This document shows, one piece after another, positions 21,390 to 31,593 of a stretch of 64,000 nt of DNA. Each line of letters starts with the position of its first letter. Position 1 is the stretch's first letter. The DNA is from Arma custos (taxonomy: Eukaryota > Arthropoda > Insecta > Hemiptera > Pentatomidae), in NCBI GenBank assembly GCA_037127475.1, contig CM073765.1, positions 28,546,986 to 28,610,985 of the forward strand, given 5' to 3'. A model generated the notes under the pieces. It had not been told where the DNA came from. It did not search any database and was given only the letters and a program-made list of their open reading frames with translations. A program made the translations under genes and the position numbers.

Positions 21390-21466
21390 GGCCCTCGGCC
21401 GGGATTCGAACCCGGAACCTTTGTCTTTCCATGACAGCGCTCTACCAATTGAGCCACCAAGGCCGC
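21390..21466 (-). other. tRNA-like sequence (SINE head), copy 2, near-cloverleaf
   Basis: On the minus strand the D stem GCTC/GAGC, the T arm CCGGG-TTCGAAT-CCCGG and six of seven acceptor pairs form. Four of five anticodon-stem pairs form around a loop ATGGAAA (nominal anticodon GGA). GGA would imply tRNA-Ser, which needs a long variable arm. The arm here is 5 nt, so this is a tRNA-derived repeat, not a tRNA-Ser gene. Box A (TGGCTCAATTGG) and box B (GGTTCGAATCC) are intact. Confidence 0.65.
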
Positions 21467-21699
21467 CGGCCGGCAGAGGACAAATCTTTTCTCTTATCCG
21501 ATCCGATGTCCTCGTGCTCTCGCAATTTTTGCGATGAATACACTAGAACGAAATTCTTTGAACATTAATTTAATTTTAGGATCTTATTGACTTACGTCAT
21601 ATTACTATTTATAATTATTGGTCAATTTTTTTATTTTTAAATAATTATAAATAATTCTTTAAAATTAAATTCCATTCATTTCTCGGTGCCTTCTTCTTT

Positions 21700-22819
21700 G
21701 GTCTCACTACTTTATGGACGACATTATTCATTGCTTCTTTAAGAATTTCCATTTTTCGTCTACTGAACAATTTTCAGATTCTTCTTGAAATTCCTTTCTC
21801 ATTTCTTCTCTTCTTCGCTTTTCCGTGACCAACTTTTCTATGTCCACCGGGTCCGCCTGTCTTTCACTAGTCTTTTTTAATCCGCAATTTATCCTCTGTT
21901 TTATTTTGCTTAAGACTAAGTAATGGTCACTGTTACAGCTTGCACCTCGGTAGCTTTTGCAGTCTAGAACAGCGGATGAATGCCTCGAGTCAATGAGTAC
22001 ATGATCTATATGATTCTTTGTAAGACCATCTGGGGAGATCCACGTTTCTTTATGTTCAAACATTGTGCTCATTATTTTCATACCGTTGGACGTTGCAAAA
22101 TTTATTAGCCTTTCACCGTTATTATTTGTAATATTGTGAAGACTGTGTTCCCCTATCGTGGGCCTGAATTCTTTTTCCTTTCCTATTTTGGCATTCAAGT
22201 CTCCGATTACTATTTTTACATCATATTTGGGCACTGAGCTATACACCCTTTCCAGTTCACTGTAGAATTCCTCTTTTTCAGATTCACCCTTCTCTTCTGT
22301 AGGAGCATGCACGCTGATTAAGGATATGTTGGTAAATCTTCCTTTGAGCCTGACGCTACAAAATCTTTCACTAACCAGTGATTAGTTTATCAAAGCCTGC
22401 TTCAGGGAATTTTTTATTATAAATTCACTTCCGTATTGGTTGGTCTTGTTCCCACTATTTATAATTATATATTTATTCAATGAGACTAGGTCACTGTCCT
22501 TCCAACGAATTTCCTGTAGTGCTGCTACATCCACTCTATACTTTTCTAATTGGGTCTCCAGATCTTTGCTGGCTCCCGCTTGCAAAAGGCTTCGGCCATT
22601 CCATGTTCCTACTCGCAATATCCGCCTTTTCCTCTCTCTCCTTCTCCTTCTCTTTTCCTCTCTCAGTTTGCTTACAGTAAGCGCTGGTTGGGACCCCCCC
22701 CCGCATCCGATCGGGTCCCTCTGGGGATTATATTTACCTGCACTTTTTCCATGAACAAAGCTGTCAGTGGTTTCTCCACTGTTGTGTTTTATAGGGTAGG
22801 GTTTTTGCCCTACGCCCAA
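21700..22819 (-). pseudogene. endonuclease-RT LINE, endonuclease domain relic
   Basis: Two minus-strand frames (22382-22819 and 21728-22312) together encode an AP-type endonuclease: basic linker REEKRRRRRERKRR, then LRVGTWNGRSL, VDVAALQEIRW, then SVHAPTEEKGE, IVIGDLNAKIG, NNNGERLINFA, WISPDGLTKNHIDHVLI and SDHYLVLSKI. A frameshift and stop near 22380 separate them. The RT is missing: similarity ends near 21700 against the tRNA-like tandem repeat. It is of the same broad type as the RT at 14362-15237, but the parts do not overlap, so the same family cannot be claimed. Confidence 0.82.
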
Positions 22820-22899
22820 CCCTCCTGTTTTATCCGGGCTTGGGATCGGCTATGGGGTCTAGCAAGCTAACTCCGTAGGCACAGTTGTGATTAATTGGG

Positions 22900-24170
22900 A
22901 GCTTAAAGCATTTTTCTAGTAACCATCCATACCATTTACTTGTTGTGTTAACATAATGCAGTTGTAAATTTCATTGAATAAATTATTAAAAAAAAAAATA
23001 TTTCTACTGACTCCACATTCCAATAAAAAATAAGGGGGGACTATGTGGTGGGTTGAGCGTGATCTAGGATGTCACCTCCCTGCACAACCGCTGTCCACGT
23101 AACAGTACTAATCGTGGCTGGATACTGGATTTTCCTGTATCTGATTACAAGTGATACTGATACTTTTCTTTTCGTATCTGATACTTTTACTTGATACTTT
23201 TTTAGTTGAATACAGATATCCCGACTCTTACTCTTCTAATACGCTACACAGAAGCCTTTCTTGGGGCATCAGTTTTTGCTATCATTTTTAAAGGAAAAAG
23301 TTATTCGCCGAAATAGTAACCTGCACAAAACATCAAATGATTAAAATCATGTTTTTATTGGTTAATTATTTTTTGAAAGCTATGGAATTATTGAGCATTA
23401 AAAAATAGATTTTAACCCTACCTCAAACGTTTGGTATTCACATTCCAAGACACGTAGAATTTGGGTTGTAATACAAAATATGTCTGTCCGCCATGGCACA
23501 CTACACTCTTTAAAACGCTATAGCTGGTTTTTCCCTCCGATTTCAATCATTTACGTCGATTGCCTTTACTTTATGGTGTAGATATATCCAACAAAGAACC
23601 CATATTTGCCCGAACATTGGTCGAGGTTTTTTTTTTGCAAAGTTGCTCCTGAAAAATCATGTATTAGGAGGCGATCTCAGAAAATGTTATTTCAACCACC
23701 CTTTACTGTTAACTAATTTCATAATTTATTTTCCTTTCTAGATATGTGATAATTGACTAATTACAGATTATATTGATAATAAGTCAAAACTTGTTCACTA
23801 TTTTTTTTACTTATTTATTTATTAATACTAAGGGGAGATGCGGGGAAATTGGTCTTTCGGCGGTAATAAAATCACTATTGCTTATTATTTATTTATTTAT
23901 TATTAAAATTATCGTTATTATTAGTAGACAATATTTTTTTTTTAAATCCATGAGACGATGTAATTTTATTGCCAAAATGAGCTTTGTTTTGGCCAAAAGG
24001 TTTGTTTTGGCGGTTCTCCGTCACGAATACCGGATTTTCCAGGATGGCAATTCCAGGTATCTGTCTATTGGGTATTTCCAAATTTTGTTTCCATTTTACT
24101 CTCAGTTTGAAGGTACCATTCGCCTTAAACGTATCATAGCTTCGAGTCTTCGTTTGTTAAGGTTTTTTTT
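22900..24170. other. AT-rich stretch without recognised genes
   Basis: The first part (22820-23130) is probably the 5' leader of the endonuclease-RT relic and neighbouring repeat sequence. 23130-23215 has irregular TGATAC repeats. The 136-codon plus-strand frame at 23773-24183 is low-complexity and hydrophobic at the start. It shows no domain and I do not call it. Confidence 0.3.
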
Positions 24171-24656
24171 ATGGAAACTCTGAGGTCAATGGTGGGGAAT
24201 ACAAGCTGGTGAAATAGGTTCCAGTCAACTGGTCTCCTAATAAATGATGGTGAAGGAAGTTTGGATATTGGGGCTTTAGAAAGAATTAGGATCAAAGGAC
24301 TGCGATCTGAGGACAGTTCATCAAGGCGTTCTATGGAGTAGTTTAGGGGACCTAAACCAGCATGGATGAAAAAGTCGAGATCAGGATTTCTGTTTGGATC
24401 AGTGGGCCAATATGTAAGGGTCCCGGGAGAAATAATTGTAGCGTTAAGTCAGGCATGCGGCCTCAGAAATTAGTAGTTCTTGAGCCCCATCGTTGATGTT
24501 TCGCATTAAAGTCTTCACCTAAAAGGAAATGGATCGCTAAGGAGTTCAGAAAAGAGCTGAATTGAAAATTGGAGATGGATTTATTAGGAGGGCAGTAAAC
24601 CGATGCTATGATGATGGAAAAGGAAATGGTTTTGATTGTAACAGTAGTATAGTAGA

Positions 24657-24911
24657 GTAAGCCCAAGATCGCGGGTTCGTAGCCCGGCAGGTGACCCTAG
24701 GATTTTTTTAAGGGAGTAAAAAATCCTTAGTTACGCCGTCCTTCGGAAGGGACGTTAAATGGGGGTCCCGAGCCTGTGCAATGTCAGGTACTCGTTAAAA
24801 ATCCCTATCCTAATTAAACCTGGATAGGCAAAATTTAGAGCTCCTACTGTAGCATCGTCCAATTAGCCATAGCAGCAGAAAGTGACGTTAAATGAACAAA
24901 CAAACAAGCAT
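24657..24911 (+). mobile_element. tRNA-derived SINE (family 1), 5'-truncated, 9-bp target duplication
   Basis: It starts inside the tRNA-like head (AAGATCGCGGGTTCGTAGCC, box B at 24674-24684, box A lost). It continues through the full body to AATGAACAAACAAACAAGC. TATAGTAGA at 24648-24656 and 24912-24920 flanks it. It inserted into the decaying Jockey copy 2, so it is younger than that element. Confidence 0.88.
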
Positions 24912-25156
24912 TATAGTAGATTGAAGGAGATGAGTGTTGGGAAAGGGATCGATAGACTATGGCAGCAGAACCACCGTGAGCTTTTCCATGAGGATGGTCA
25001 GTCCGGTAGGTTTGGTACTGTCTTACGTTGAGATGCCGTTTACTGGTCAGTCGAGTTTCTGTGATTAAGGCTACATTTTTTTAATGATGTTAGTTCGTCA
25101 GTGTGGTTCCGAATACCATTCGCATTCCAAAGGAGAATGGATATGGTGGATGTCAT

Positions 25157-26420
25157 TTAAGGATGTTGTTGGACAGGAAAGGGATGGGAGATAAGATTTG
25201 TTGAGGAATGGTGTGAGAAGTGTCGTGAGATCAGTAGCATTTGAAGAAAGGGGATATGACGGATTTGGTGCGGGTCATTTGTAGTTTGATTCATGGAATA
25301 TTGTGGTTCTAAAGGGTTGATTTGTGGTTTTGGGGGTTCGGGTTGCAGTGTAGCCCTGAGACTATTTGTTTGCTGACCACAGGACATTTGGGCATAGGAA
25401 ATAGTTCCATCTGCAATTTTTGAAGGCTGTCTTCATGACGCTCTCACTTCGTCGCTGGGCCGACGTGTTATTTTTGTAGGTTTGACAACCTTTATAGTTG
25501 GCTGGGTGTCCTTGAAGAAATAATGCGCAAACAGTAGGTGTTTCTCGCGGGTTGACACACTCTTCAGTTTTATGCGGTTTTCCGCATTTGACACATCTTG
25601 GAGTATGATGACAGTAGCGCCTAGTGTGCCCGTATGCTTGGCAATTATGACATTGCACAATGTATTTCTTCAGGTAAGGTTTTTCGACTTGAACCTGAGC
25701 ATAGTAAAGTCCAGTTACCTCATAGATTTTTTCGACTCCGGGTAGGGTTCCAAGTTTATGAAGAAAAGAGGGAGTGGAATTTTGTTGCCTGCCCCAGGAT
25801 GCCCAGTATTGTTCTTGTAGACATTTGTTATTTGTCTAACTTTGAAGCTTATGGCGGTGAGCTCTTCTTCTATAACGTCAACAGGGGTAGTGGGATGCAA
25901 TTTTCTGAACACCACTCTGATGGATCTTTGCTCCTTTAATTGGTAGGTGTGGTAATCAACCTTGGTCTCCATTAAATATTTCACTATTCGCCGGTATGTC
26001 TCGGGCGTATCTGATTGGATATGGGTGTCATTTGTCCTACTAGTGCAATAGTATTTTCCAGAGCTTACTGCCTTGTTCAATTGGTGCAGAAAAGTTTAAA
26101 GTTTTTTATACTTCGTACGAAAAGTGGCGGTGGCCTATGCACCTTAGGAGCCGATGTGGACTGCATTGCTTCACTAGGGAGACTTGTCAGGGACTGAAAT
26201 ATGTTGGGTGAATAGAACGGTGAGTCTTCAACCAACTCGGTATATGGTCCTGAATGGGTATTTTGATTCGATGGCCCTGGCTTGGGTTCTATATTTTAAT
26301 TAGGAGTCTTAGGAGGAATATCAACTTTACGCCTTGTATTAGGTTTAGGTTTTGCGGGGCTATTTCTGGAGGTTGATTCTAGGGATCGGCTTCTCTTGGC
26401 ACCTCCTACATAATACTTGG
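25157..26420 (-). pseudogene. Jockey-type ORF1 (gag), decayed but with N-terminus
   Basis: The minus strand reads, in broken frames, KRSRSLESTSRNSPAKPKPN, PKPGPSNQNTHSGP, ETYRRIVKYLMETKVDYHTYQ, KLHPTTPVDVIEEELTA, then zinc knuckles CHNCQAYGHTRRYC, CVKCGKPHKTEEC and HPANYKGC. Frames shift near 25720 and 25440. The N-terminal RRIVKYL region, absent from copy 1, shows what copy 1 lost on insertion. Confidence 0.8.
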
Positions 26421-26696
26421 TGGTGGAATTTCATATTTGCTATATTCAATATACGGGAGCTGAAATAAATAAAGGAAAAATGGTAAAACCCAGAGAGGAA
26501 AAGATAAATAAAAATAAAAAAGATCGTAAGAGACCTGATCTGGCAAAAGCACAGTTCAACCTCATTCGTTGCCGGGGCCGTACTGGTAACTGATAAGATT
26601 TCTACCGTATGTTGTGGGTGGGAATGGACCAGCTGCAGCCTATACACAAGATAACGAACTCCTGTCTCTTGAATCACTCAATTTTCTAATTAATAC

Positions 26697-27546
26697 TGTT
26701 TAGTCGCGGACCTGGACTACCCGCCAGATGGAACGGACAGATCATTGCCTCTAAAATCGAAAAAATGTACTGTACCGCCAAAACCTAGGAGAGGGGAGCC
26801 ACGCTATTGAGTCACCTCACTTATCATTAGATCGCCGAGCGGACTGGTGCTATCTTCGCAGCAACGATCATCGCACACTGCCGCCTAGGGATCCGCTTTC
26901 AAGCCGCCATTCCTGTGAGGACGTCCAAAGGTTTCAAGATCGTCACTCGCCAGAAGCTATGCGGAGGTGCTAATTGGGTTTACATCACACAAATTGTAAG
27001 TCCCATTTCATTATCATAAGGTCTCAAATTGTCAACTAATTCTTCTCCTGATGATCAACGTCTCACATGATACCAACCGGAAGTTCAAGTTAATTCATGA
27101 TATCATACTCATTGCTCCTTCATGCCGTGATCACTGGCGAAGATAATAATTATTCGCACATCTTCGCGCCTTATTGAAATCTGCATTACAACGTTCAATT
27201 TCATTTAGTAGTTATTATATCTTTGGCCATTATGTTAGCATGGAGCATTTCTGTTATTGTTAATTATCGCTCCCATTCATATTAATCATTTTTTCTTCTT
27301 TTTTTGTTTAAAATTAATTTGTTCATTAGATCGCTAAGTTACATGTTTAGTTTTAAGTTAATTTGTAGACGCTATTATTAATTTGTATCTTCTTTTACAT
27401 GCATATTTAATAGTATTTAAGAAATCTCGCATGTTATTTAAATTAATAAATCAAACGCTTTGTTAATATCTGAGACTTCATTCAAATTCCCGTGGTACTT
27501 CCATTTGATTCCTATTAAATTTATTCAGTCTAATCACGCCTTAACA
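26697..27546 (+). mobile_element. 850-bp solo LTR with 5-bp target duplication
   Basis: The block starts TGTTTAGTCG and ends CGCCTTAACA (TG...CA with TGTT/AACA inverted ends). The pentamer AATAC flanks it at 26692-26696 and 27547-27551. A polyadenylation signal, TTAATAAATC, lies near the right end, so the LTR is in plus orientation. No internal region is attached, so it is probably a solo LTR left by recombination. The family is unidentified; 5-bp duplications fit Gypsy or BEL elements. Confidence 0.8.
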
Positions 27547-27551
27547 AATAC

Positions 27552-29108
27552 TATCAAGTTATGAGTCAGTAATTTACTACGAAACTTCACATTTCACTTC
27601 ACCGAAACACAAACTCTAACTATGTAAAAGGCCATATATGTACGTTGAAAGTTATAGTATGAAAGAATGTCACAGAGGCGATGTTGCTCACTCCAGGACA
27701 TGCTGTGAACTTAGTTTTGCTATAATTTAATATAACTACTGGTATTATTGGTGATGTTGAGTTTATTAGGTATTCCTCTTGCTAAAAGAATATTTAAAAT
27801 TCTTAATTAAAAAAGAACATTTTCTTACAAGCCTGTGTACTCTAAGATATAATATTGAAATATGTATAGTAAATAAAAATACGTATCACTAAAGTACAGT
27901 TAACATCTAGGTACCTCTCTTTTAGTCATCTTAACTAACATTTTCTTTCTTACTCCATTTATTTCATCAATATTGATTTATTATTATTATTATTAAAAAT
28001 CGATCTGCCCTATCTACCTGTGAATGCTTAAAAGTGAGTAAAAGTGATTCTTAGTGAGTTTATCTGTACGTCAATGTCTATATTTCCACTTGCACCATGA
28101 TTCCTTGAAGCATTCACCACCCGGAGATCCGAACGGGGGAATAGTTTACCTTCGGATAACGAGCGTTTTACCTTAGAAAGATCCATTACTTTTAAATATC
28201 TACAGATATTTTTTAAGTAACACATAATGTTAGTAGGGCGTTCCAACCTACGCTACATCCCTCAAGCAAGCCTGAGAAGAGGGGGGGGGGCGCTCACATT
28301 GTTGATCAGTGACTCCATCGGACTTAGCCGGGGTGAACTTGCAAGGGATTTCCACCAACTATCCCCAGATCTGCAACCCATGGTCGTATTGCTGAAAATA
28401 TTCCTAACATTTTCTTTCAAAATTTGTTAAGCGAATAACGATGAAATAAAGATTATTCTGTTGCTATGATACTTGAGTATATTTAGATTAAAGAAAGAAC
28501 GAATTTTTTTCTCATTTGTTAACTGATTTTCTTATGGAATAGTCAATTTAAAACAAGAAAATTAGTATAAGAGAATTTCGGGAAATATCAAAGAATCCTT
28601 AGCGCCAATGGTTGAAGAGTCTTATAGAGTTTAAGGATTGCAGAAGAAGTTACAACTCCATCACGAAGCTAATTCACGTAAGTAAACAAATTTTTTTTAT
28701 GTATAAATATTTAGTGAAAACTATTTTTACGATGCTTTCTTAAGCATGCATTAACTAATTTCCTCTTTCGTTTTAATTCGTCATCGAGTTTTATATTACA
28801 ATAATATTTTCCCATATTCAAAAATAAATATGTTTGAGACATAAGTTCTTTTTATGTGTAATAATGATATGAAGCACGAATGTTTGAATACTGTATTTTT
28901 CAGACTGCAAAATCGATGATGGATCAAAACAACAAACTCGATGATAAATTGAAACGAAAGAAAATGTTATAAAATATAAATTTCCAAAAATTTATTCAGG
29001 TAAAAAAAAGGTTACATCCCGAGATGAATGAATTTGCATAGAAAGGTGTTACATTAATTGATTATATTTGCAACGGGAGTGAAATAAGCATAGTTTTTTA
29101 AATATTAA
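27552..29108. other. AT-rich stretch, no recognised gene
   Basis: Nothing supportable. A GC-richer patch near 28100-28390 includes a G9 run at about 28282. The short frames there (28028-28246 minus, 28227-28430 plus) have no recognisable features. Confidence 0.3.
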
Positions 29109-29330
29109 TTATTATTTTAAATTATTAAATTTAGCGTAACCCTTTTTAGCAAATTCTTCTATCTTCTCTAGTTTTAGACCTCGGTGTAGTTGACTGTATG
29201 GTACAAACCAAGGCGCGTTTACTGCGATCCGTGGGATTTTATTTTGGAAGGTTTGCAATATGCCTACGTTTGTTAGGTCTTCGAATATTGTCAACAAGAG
29301 TTTTTAATTGATGCGCTCCTTGGACTAGTA
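29109..29330 (-). pseudogene. Jockey-type LINE, extreme C-terminus of ORF2
   Basis: The frame 29112-29297 reads LQTFQNKIPRIAVNAPWFVPYSQLHR, then IEEFAKKGYAKF. This matches the C-terminal tail of Jockey-clade polymerases (typically ...NAPWYVRN..L). The same family appears at 41130-41445, where the minus strand repeats RIAVNAPWFVRNSQLH-type sequence. Only the tail survives. Confidence 0.7.
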
Positions 29331-29464
29331 CGTTAATTTTTCTAAATTTGTCTCAGAATTTAATTTCTGCTTGGATGTTTTTGAGGAATTCCTGGTGTTA
29401 GTTGAGGTGGATCCTCTCGATTTTTATTGAATTTATCGGTCCCTTTTTCTTTTTTACTAGTTAT

Positions 29465-29875
29465 TTATTCACGTGTTAATTCGTGCAAGATTTGTACTTC
29501 ATTATGATCTTTTTGAACATATAGTTCTGTAATATCAATATCAGTTTGTTTATTATTATCTTGTATAATTCCGAAGGTTATTTCGTTTGGAATTAGTTTT
29601 AAATTTGTATCTACCGTATTGTTGTAAGCCGAGACTGCGATTCTTAATTTTTGTTCAAAAGTGTACTTTTTCTTTTCGTGTGAAATTAGTCTTAATAATT
29701 CGGTCAATGTTAGGTGTACCCTGTTAAGTAACCCTAAGAGTTTGAATGGTTCGTAGATGTAATGGAGGGTTATATTATTACAATCACAAAACTGTTGAAC
29801 TAAATTAGTCCTAGTCTTCTTCATCTCTGTATCATTCGTAAAGTGACCTGTGTTGGTGTTGGGAAGTATGATCAA
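29465..29875 (-). pseudogene. LTR-retrotransposon integrase C-terminal half, decayed
   Basis: The open frame reads FCDCNNITLHYIYEP, then RVHLTLTELLRLISHEKK, FEQKLRIAVSAYNNTVDTN and LIPNEITFGII. This layout fits the end of a Gypsy-type integrase core and linker. The expected Glu of the catalytic triad is replaced (LLNRVHLTLTE reads where the family has an E before RFH/RVH). It may belong to the same family as the integrase fragments in the palindrome at 9649-10154, but the pieces do not overlap. Confidence 0.65.
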
Positions 29876-29929
29876 TAGGTCGTTCTTTTATTTGTTTCAA
29901 TATCTCCGTTTATTCATAAAATATTTACA

Positions 29930-29932
<3 letters not shown>

Positions 29933-29996
<64 letters not shown>
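29933..29996. repeat. (TA)n microsatellite, left flank of Gypsy element A
   Basis: About 32 uninterrupted TA units end exactly where the LTR of element A begins. Confidence 0.95.
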
Positions 29997-29998
<2 letters not shown>

Positions 29999-30187
29999 TT
30001 ACAAGTGGAACTAGGACAATATCATTGCTAATACCATTAATGTAAATATAAACACTGCAAAAGATATAAAAGCAGGATTATTAGAGAGAATAAATCAGTA
30101 TTGTTCTAAAAGTCTAACAGTGAGTTTCATTTCCTTCCTTTTTAAATCTCTTTTTTTTTATTATTGTTTGTGTCACGACACTTAAGT
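29997..30187 (+). repeat. 5' LTR of element A (191 bp)
   Basis: It carries a TATA-like GATATAAAAGC and a polyadenylation signal AGAATAAATC. It ends CACTTAAGT, overlapping the primer-binding site by one T. The partner is 35303-35492. Confidence 0.92.
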
Positions 30188-30204
30188 GGTGCCGAAACCC
30201 GGGA
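30187..30204 (+). promoter_or_regulatory. tRNA primer-binding site of element A
   Basis: TGGTGCCGAAACCCGGGA directly follows the LTR and is identical to the site in element B. It should pair with the 3' end of a host tRNA (ending ...GGCACCA). I do not assign which tRNA. Confidence 0.85.
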
Positions 30205-30285
30205 TATTGTGAAGTGAAAACCGTGGTAAAGATTTTTTTTTTTTTATTTTTTCTTTCAAGCACCCTTATTGTGACTATTAAAAAA

Positions 30286-31593
30286 ATGCCTGAAGGAAAC
30301 AATATCTTGAGACCAGCTGTGCTTACAATGGATGCGCAGCCCCAACCGCAACCTCAACCTCAACCAGCACCTCAACCACCGCTAGAAGCACAGGAATCAA
30401 TCGCAGATTTAAATCCTAACTTTCCATTACTGCCGACAACTACATTGGCGTTAGCGCGTGCGGATATAGCCGCGAGGGAAGCAAATGAGTTAGAACGCAT
30501 GAAGCTTAGGAAGAACAACGCGCGGGATTTGAGGAGAGAAATAAGCGAGCTCGAGAGATTTGATGGCGAAGTCGGTGAGCTTAACCATTTCCTGAAAGGA
30601 GGAGACCGGATAATGTATTATATTCACATTCAGGCCGAGGCAAAGGACATTGAAGAATTGGATGCCACTAGACTAAGGGCAGCTCTGGTGTGTCGGGTCA
30701 GGAGGAGCATTCTCAACCTAATCCAAGCTGATGAGGAAACGCCGTGGCACGCAGTTAAAGAAAGGCTAAAAAAAGCATTTGGTGGGGGACGATGGGCTCC
30801 CGAGGAAGACATGCTCCAGATGTTCAGGGAGTATCGGAAACCTGGACAAACACAAGGCCAATACGCTGCAGTACTGCTAGCGAGATATAATAAAATCACA
30901 GAAAAATTACGTGAAGTGATGGAGACGGAGGAAGTAGAAGCGAGAATGGATTTTCTGTCAAGAATCCTGAAAATCCGGCTCGCTAGAGATACTGGCAGAA
31001 AAGATGGACTACCAAGGGACAAGTCCTTCCTAGAATGCGCCCAGGAGATGGTTGACTCAAGCGCAAGAGAAGAGGAAGCCAGACACTGCGAAGAGGTAGA
31101 AGCGGGATGGAGTAGGGTTACGTACCCTAGACCCGAGATACACCGTAAACGGCCAAGACTAGAAGCAGGTAGAAGAAGAGAGACCGAAAGGTATAGGAAG
31201 GAGTGGCCGTTTGCAAGAGATAAGCGACCGGGGACAGATAAAAGGAACGGACGAAGAGAAGAAAGGAGATGCCACGAGTGTGGCAAGACGGGTCATCTGA
31301 TGGCCCAATGCCCTCGCACGAAGTGTTTTGAGTGCAATAGTGAGGGGCACATGGCACGACAATGCCCTTATATAAAGCGCAGAGAAGTAGACCGGGGCGA
31401 ACCTATGGAGGTGAATATGCAGAGGCTGCGGAGGAACTCTGAACGAAGCCGCAGAGTGGGACGAGCGGATGAGACGACAGAATCTTCGGGTGTGTCAGAA
31501 ACGGAGGAGGAAGAACCAGGGAGCAGTGGAGGAGAACAGCGGAAGGAACAGCGACTAGGAGGGGTGAGGAGCAGGAAGCATGCAGCGATCTGA
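30286..31593 (+). CDS. gag: Gag polyprotein of Gypsy element A
   Basis: I chose the ATG at 30286 (AAAAAATGCCTGAAGG). The frame is open further upstream to 30214, but only from a GTG inside a T-rich leader. The protein (~435 aa) has a Pro/Gln-rich N-terminus, a charged capsid-like region (EISELERFDGEVGELNHFLKGG, LNLIQADEETPWHAVKERL, GQYAAVLL), an Arg/Glu-rich stretch, and two CCHC zinc knuckles, CHECGKTGHLMAQC and CFECNSEGHMARQC (31272-31365). Gag assembles the particle and packages RNA. The stop is UGA at 31591-31593; pol continues in the same frame. Confidence 0.9.
   Translation: MPEGNNILRPAVLTMDAQPQPQPQPQPAPQPPLEAQESIADLNPNFPLLPTTTLALARADIAAREANELERMKLRKNNARDLRREISELERFDGEVGELNHFLKGGDRIMYYIHIQAEAKDIEELDATRLRAALVCRVRRSILNLIQADEETPWHAVKERLKKAFGGGRWAPEEDMLQMFREYRKPGQTQGQYAAVLLARYNKITEKLREVMETEEVEARMDFLSRILKIRLARDTGRKDGLPRDKSFLECAQEMVDSSAREEEARHCEEVEAGWSRVTYPRPEIHRKRPRLEAGRRRETERYRKEWPFARDKRPGTDKRNGRREERRCHECGKTGHLMAQCPRTKCFECNSEGHMARQCPYIKRREVDRGEPMEVNMQRLRRNSERSRRVGRADETTESSGVSETEEEEPGSSGGEQRKEQRLGGVRSRKHAAI

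Larger units (their letters stand above)
21054..21640 (-). repeat. tandem duplication (period ~282 bp) of a tRNA-like repeat, SINE family 2
   Basis: Two direct copies of about 280 bp each carry a tRNA-like core (21108-21184 and 21390-21466). They share flanks including GACAAATCTT, TCTTATCCGATCC, ATGTCCTCGTGCTCTCGCAA and ATTAATTTAATTTTAGGATC. A fragment of the same AT-rich flank plus AAGAGAAAAGATAGGCCCTC occurs at about 6177-6252. Because the copies include both sides of the tRNA-like core, the tandem arose by duplication of the locus or is intrinsic to the repeat. Confidence 0.75.
24172..26440 (-). mobile_element. second copy of the Jockey-type LINE, decayed and split by a SINE
   Basis: It is homologous to 1-3034 in the same orientation. 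From left to right it matches the part of ORF2 equivalent to 1395-2159 (endonuclease: SVYCPPNKSISN near 24600, GEDFNAKH), then the intergenic spacer and ORF1. The left boundary (about 24172) truncates ORF2 before the RT. A family-1 SINE (24657-24911) interrupts the endonuclease. Several frameshifts and small deletions are present. Unlike copy 1, the N-terminal part of gag is retained. Confidence 0.85.

Noticed and set aside
21108..21466. Two functional tRNA genes
   Set aside because: The anticodon stem has a C-A mismatch, the acceptor end is unpaired at position 1, and anticodon GGA would need a long variable arm. The sequence is repeated with identical flanks. It is better read as tRNA-derived repeat heads.
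22440..22870. Overlapping plus-strand ORFs of 66-106 codons
   Set aside because: They are antisense shadows of the endonuclease-RT relic, whose minus-strand reading has clear motifs.
30214..30285. N-terminal extension of Gag A from 30214
   Set aside because: It begins at GTG and runs through a T-rich leader encoding Phe-rich residues. Element B's Gag begins at the equivalent of the ATG at 30286.
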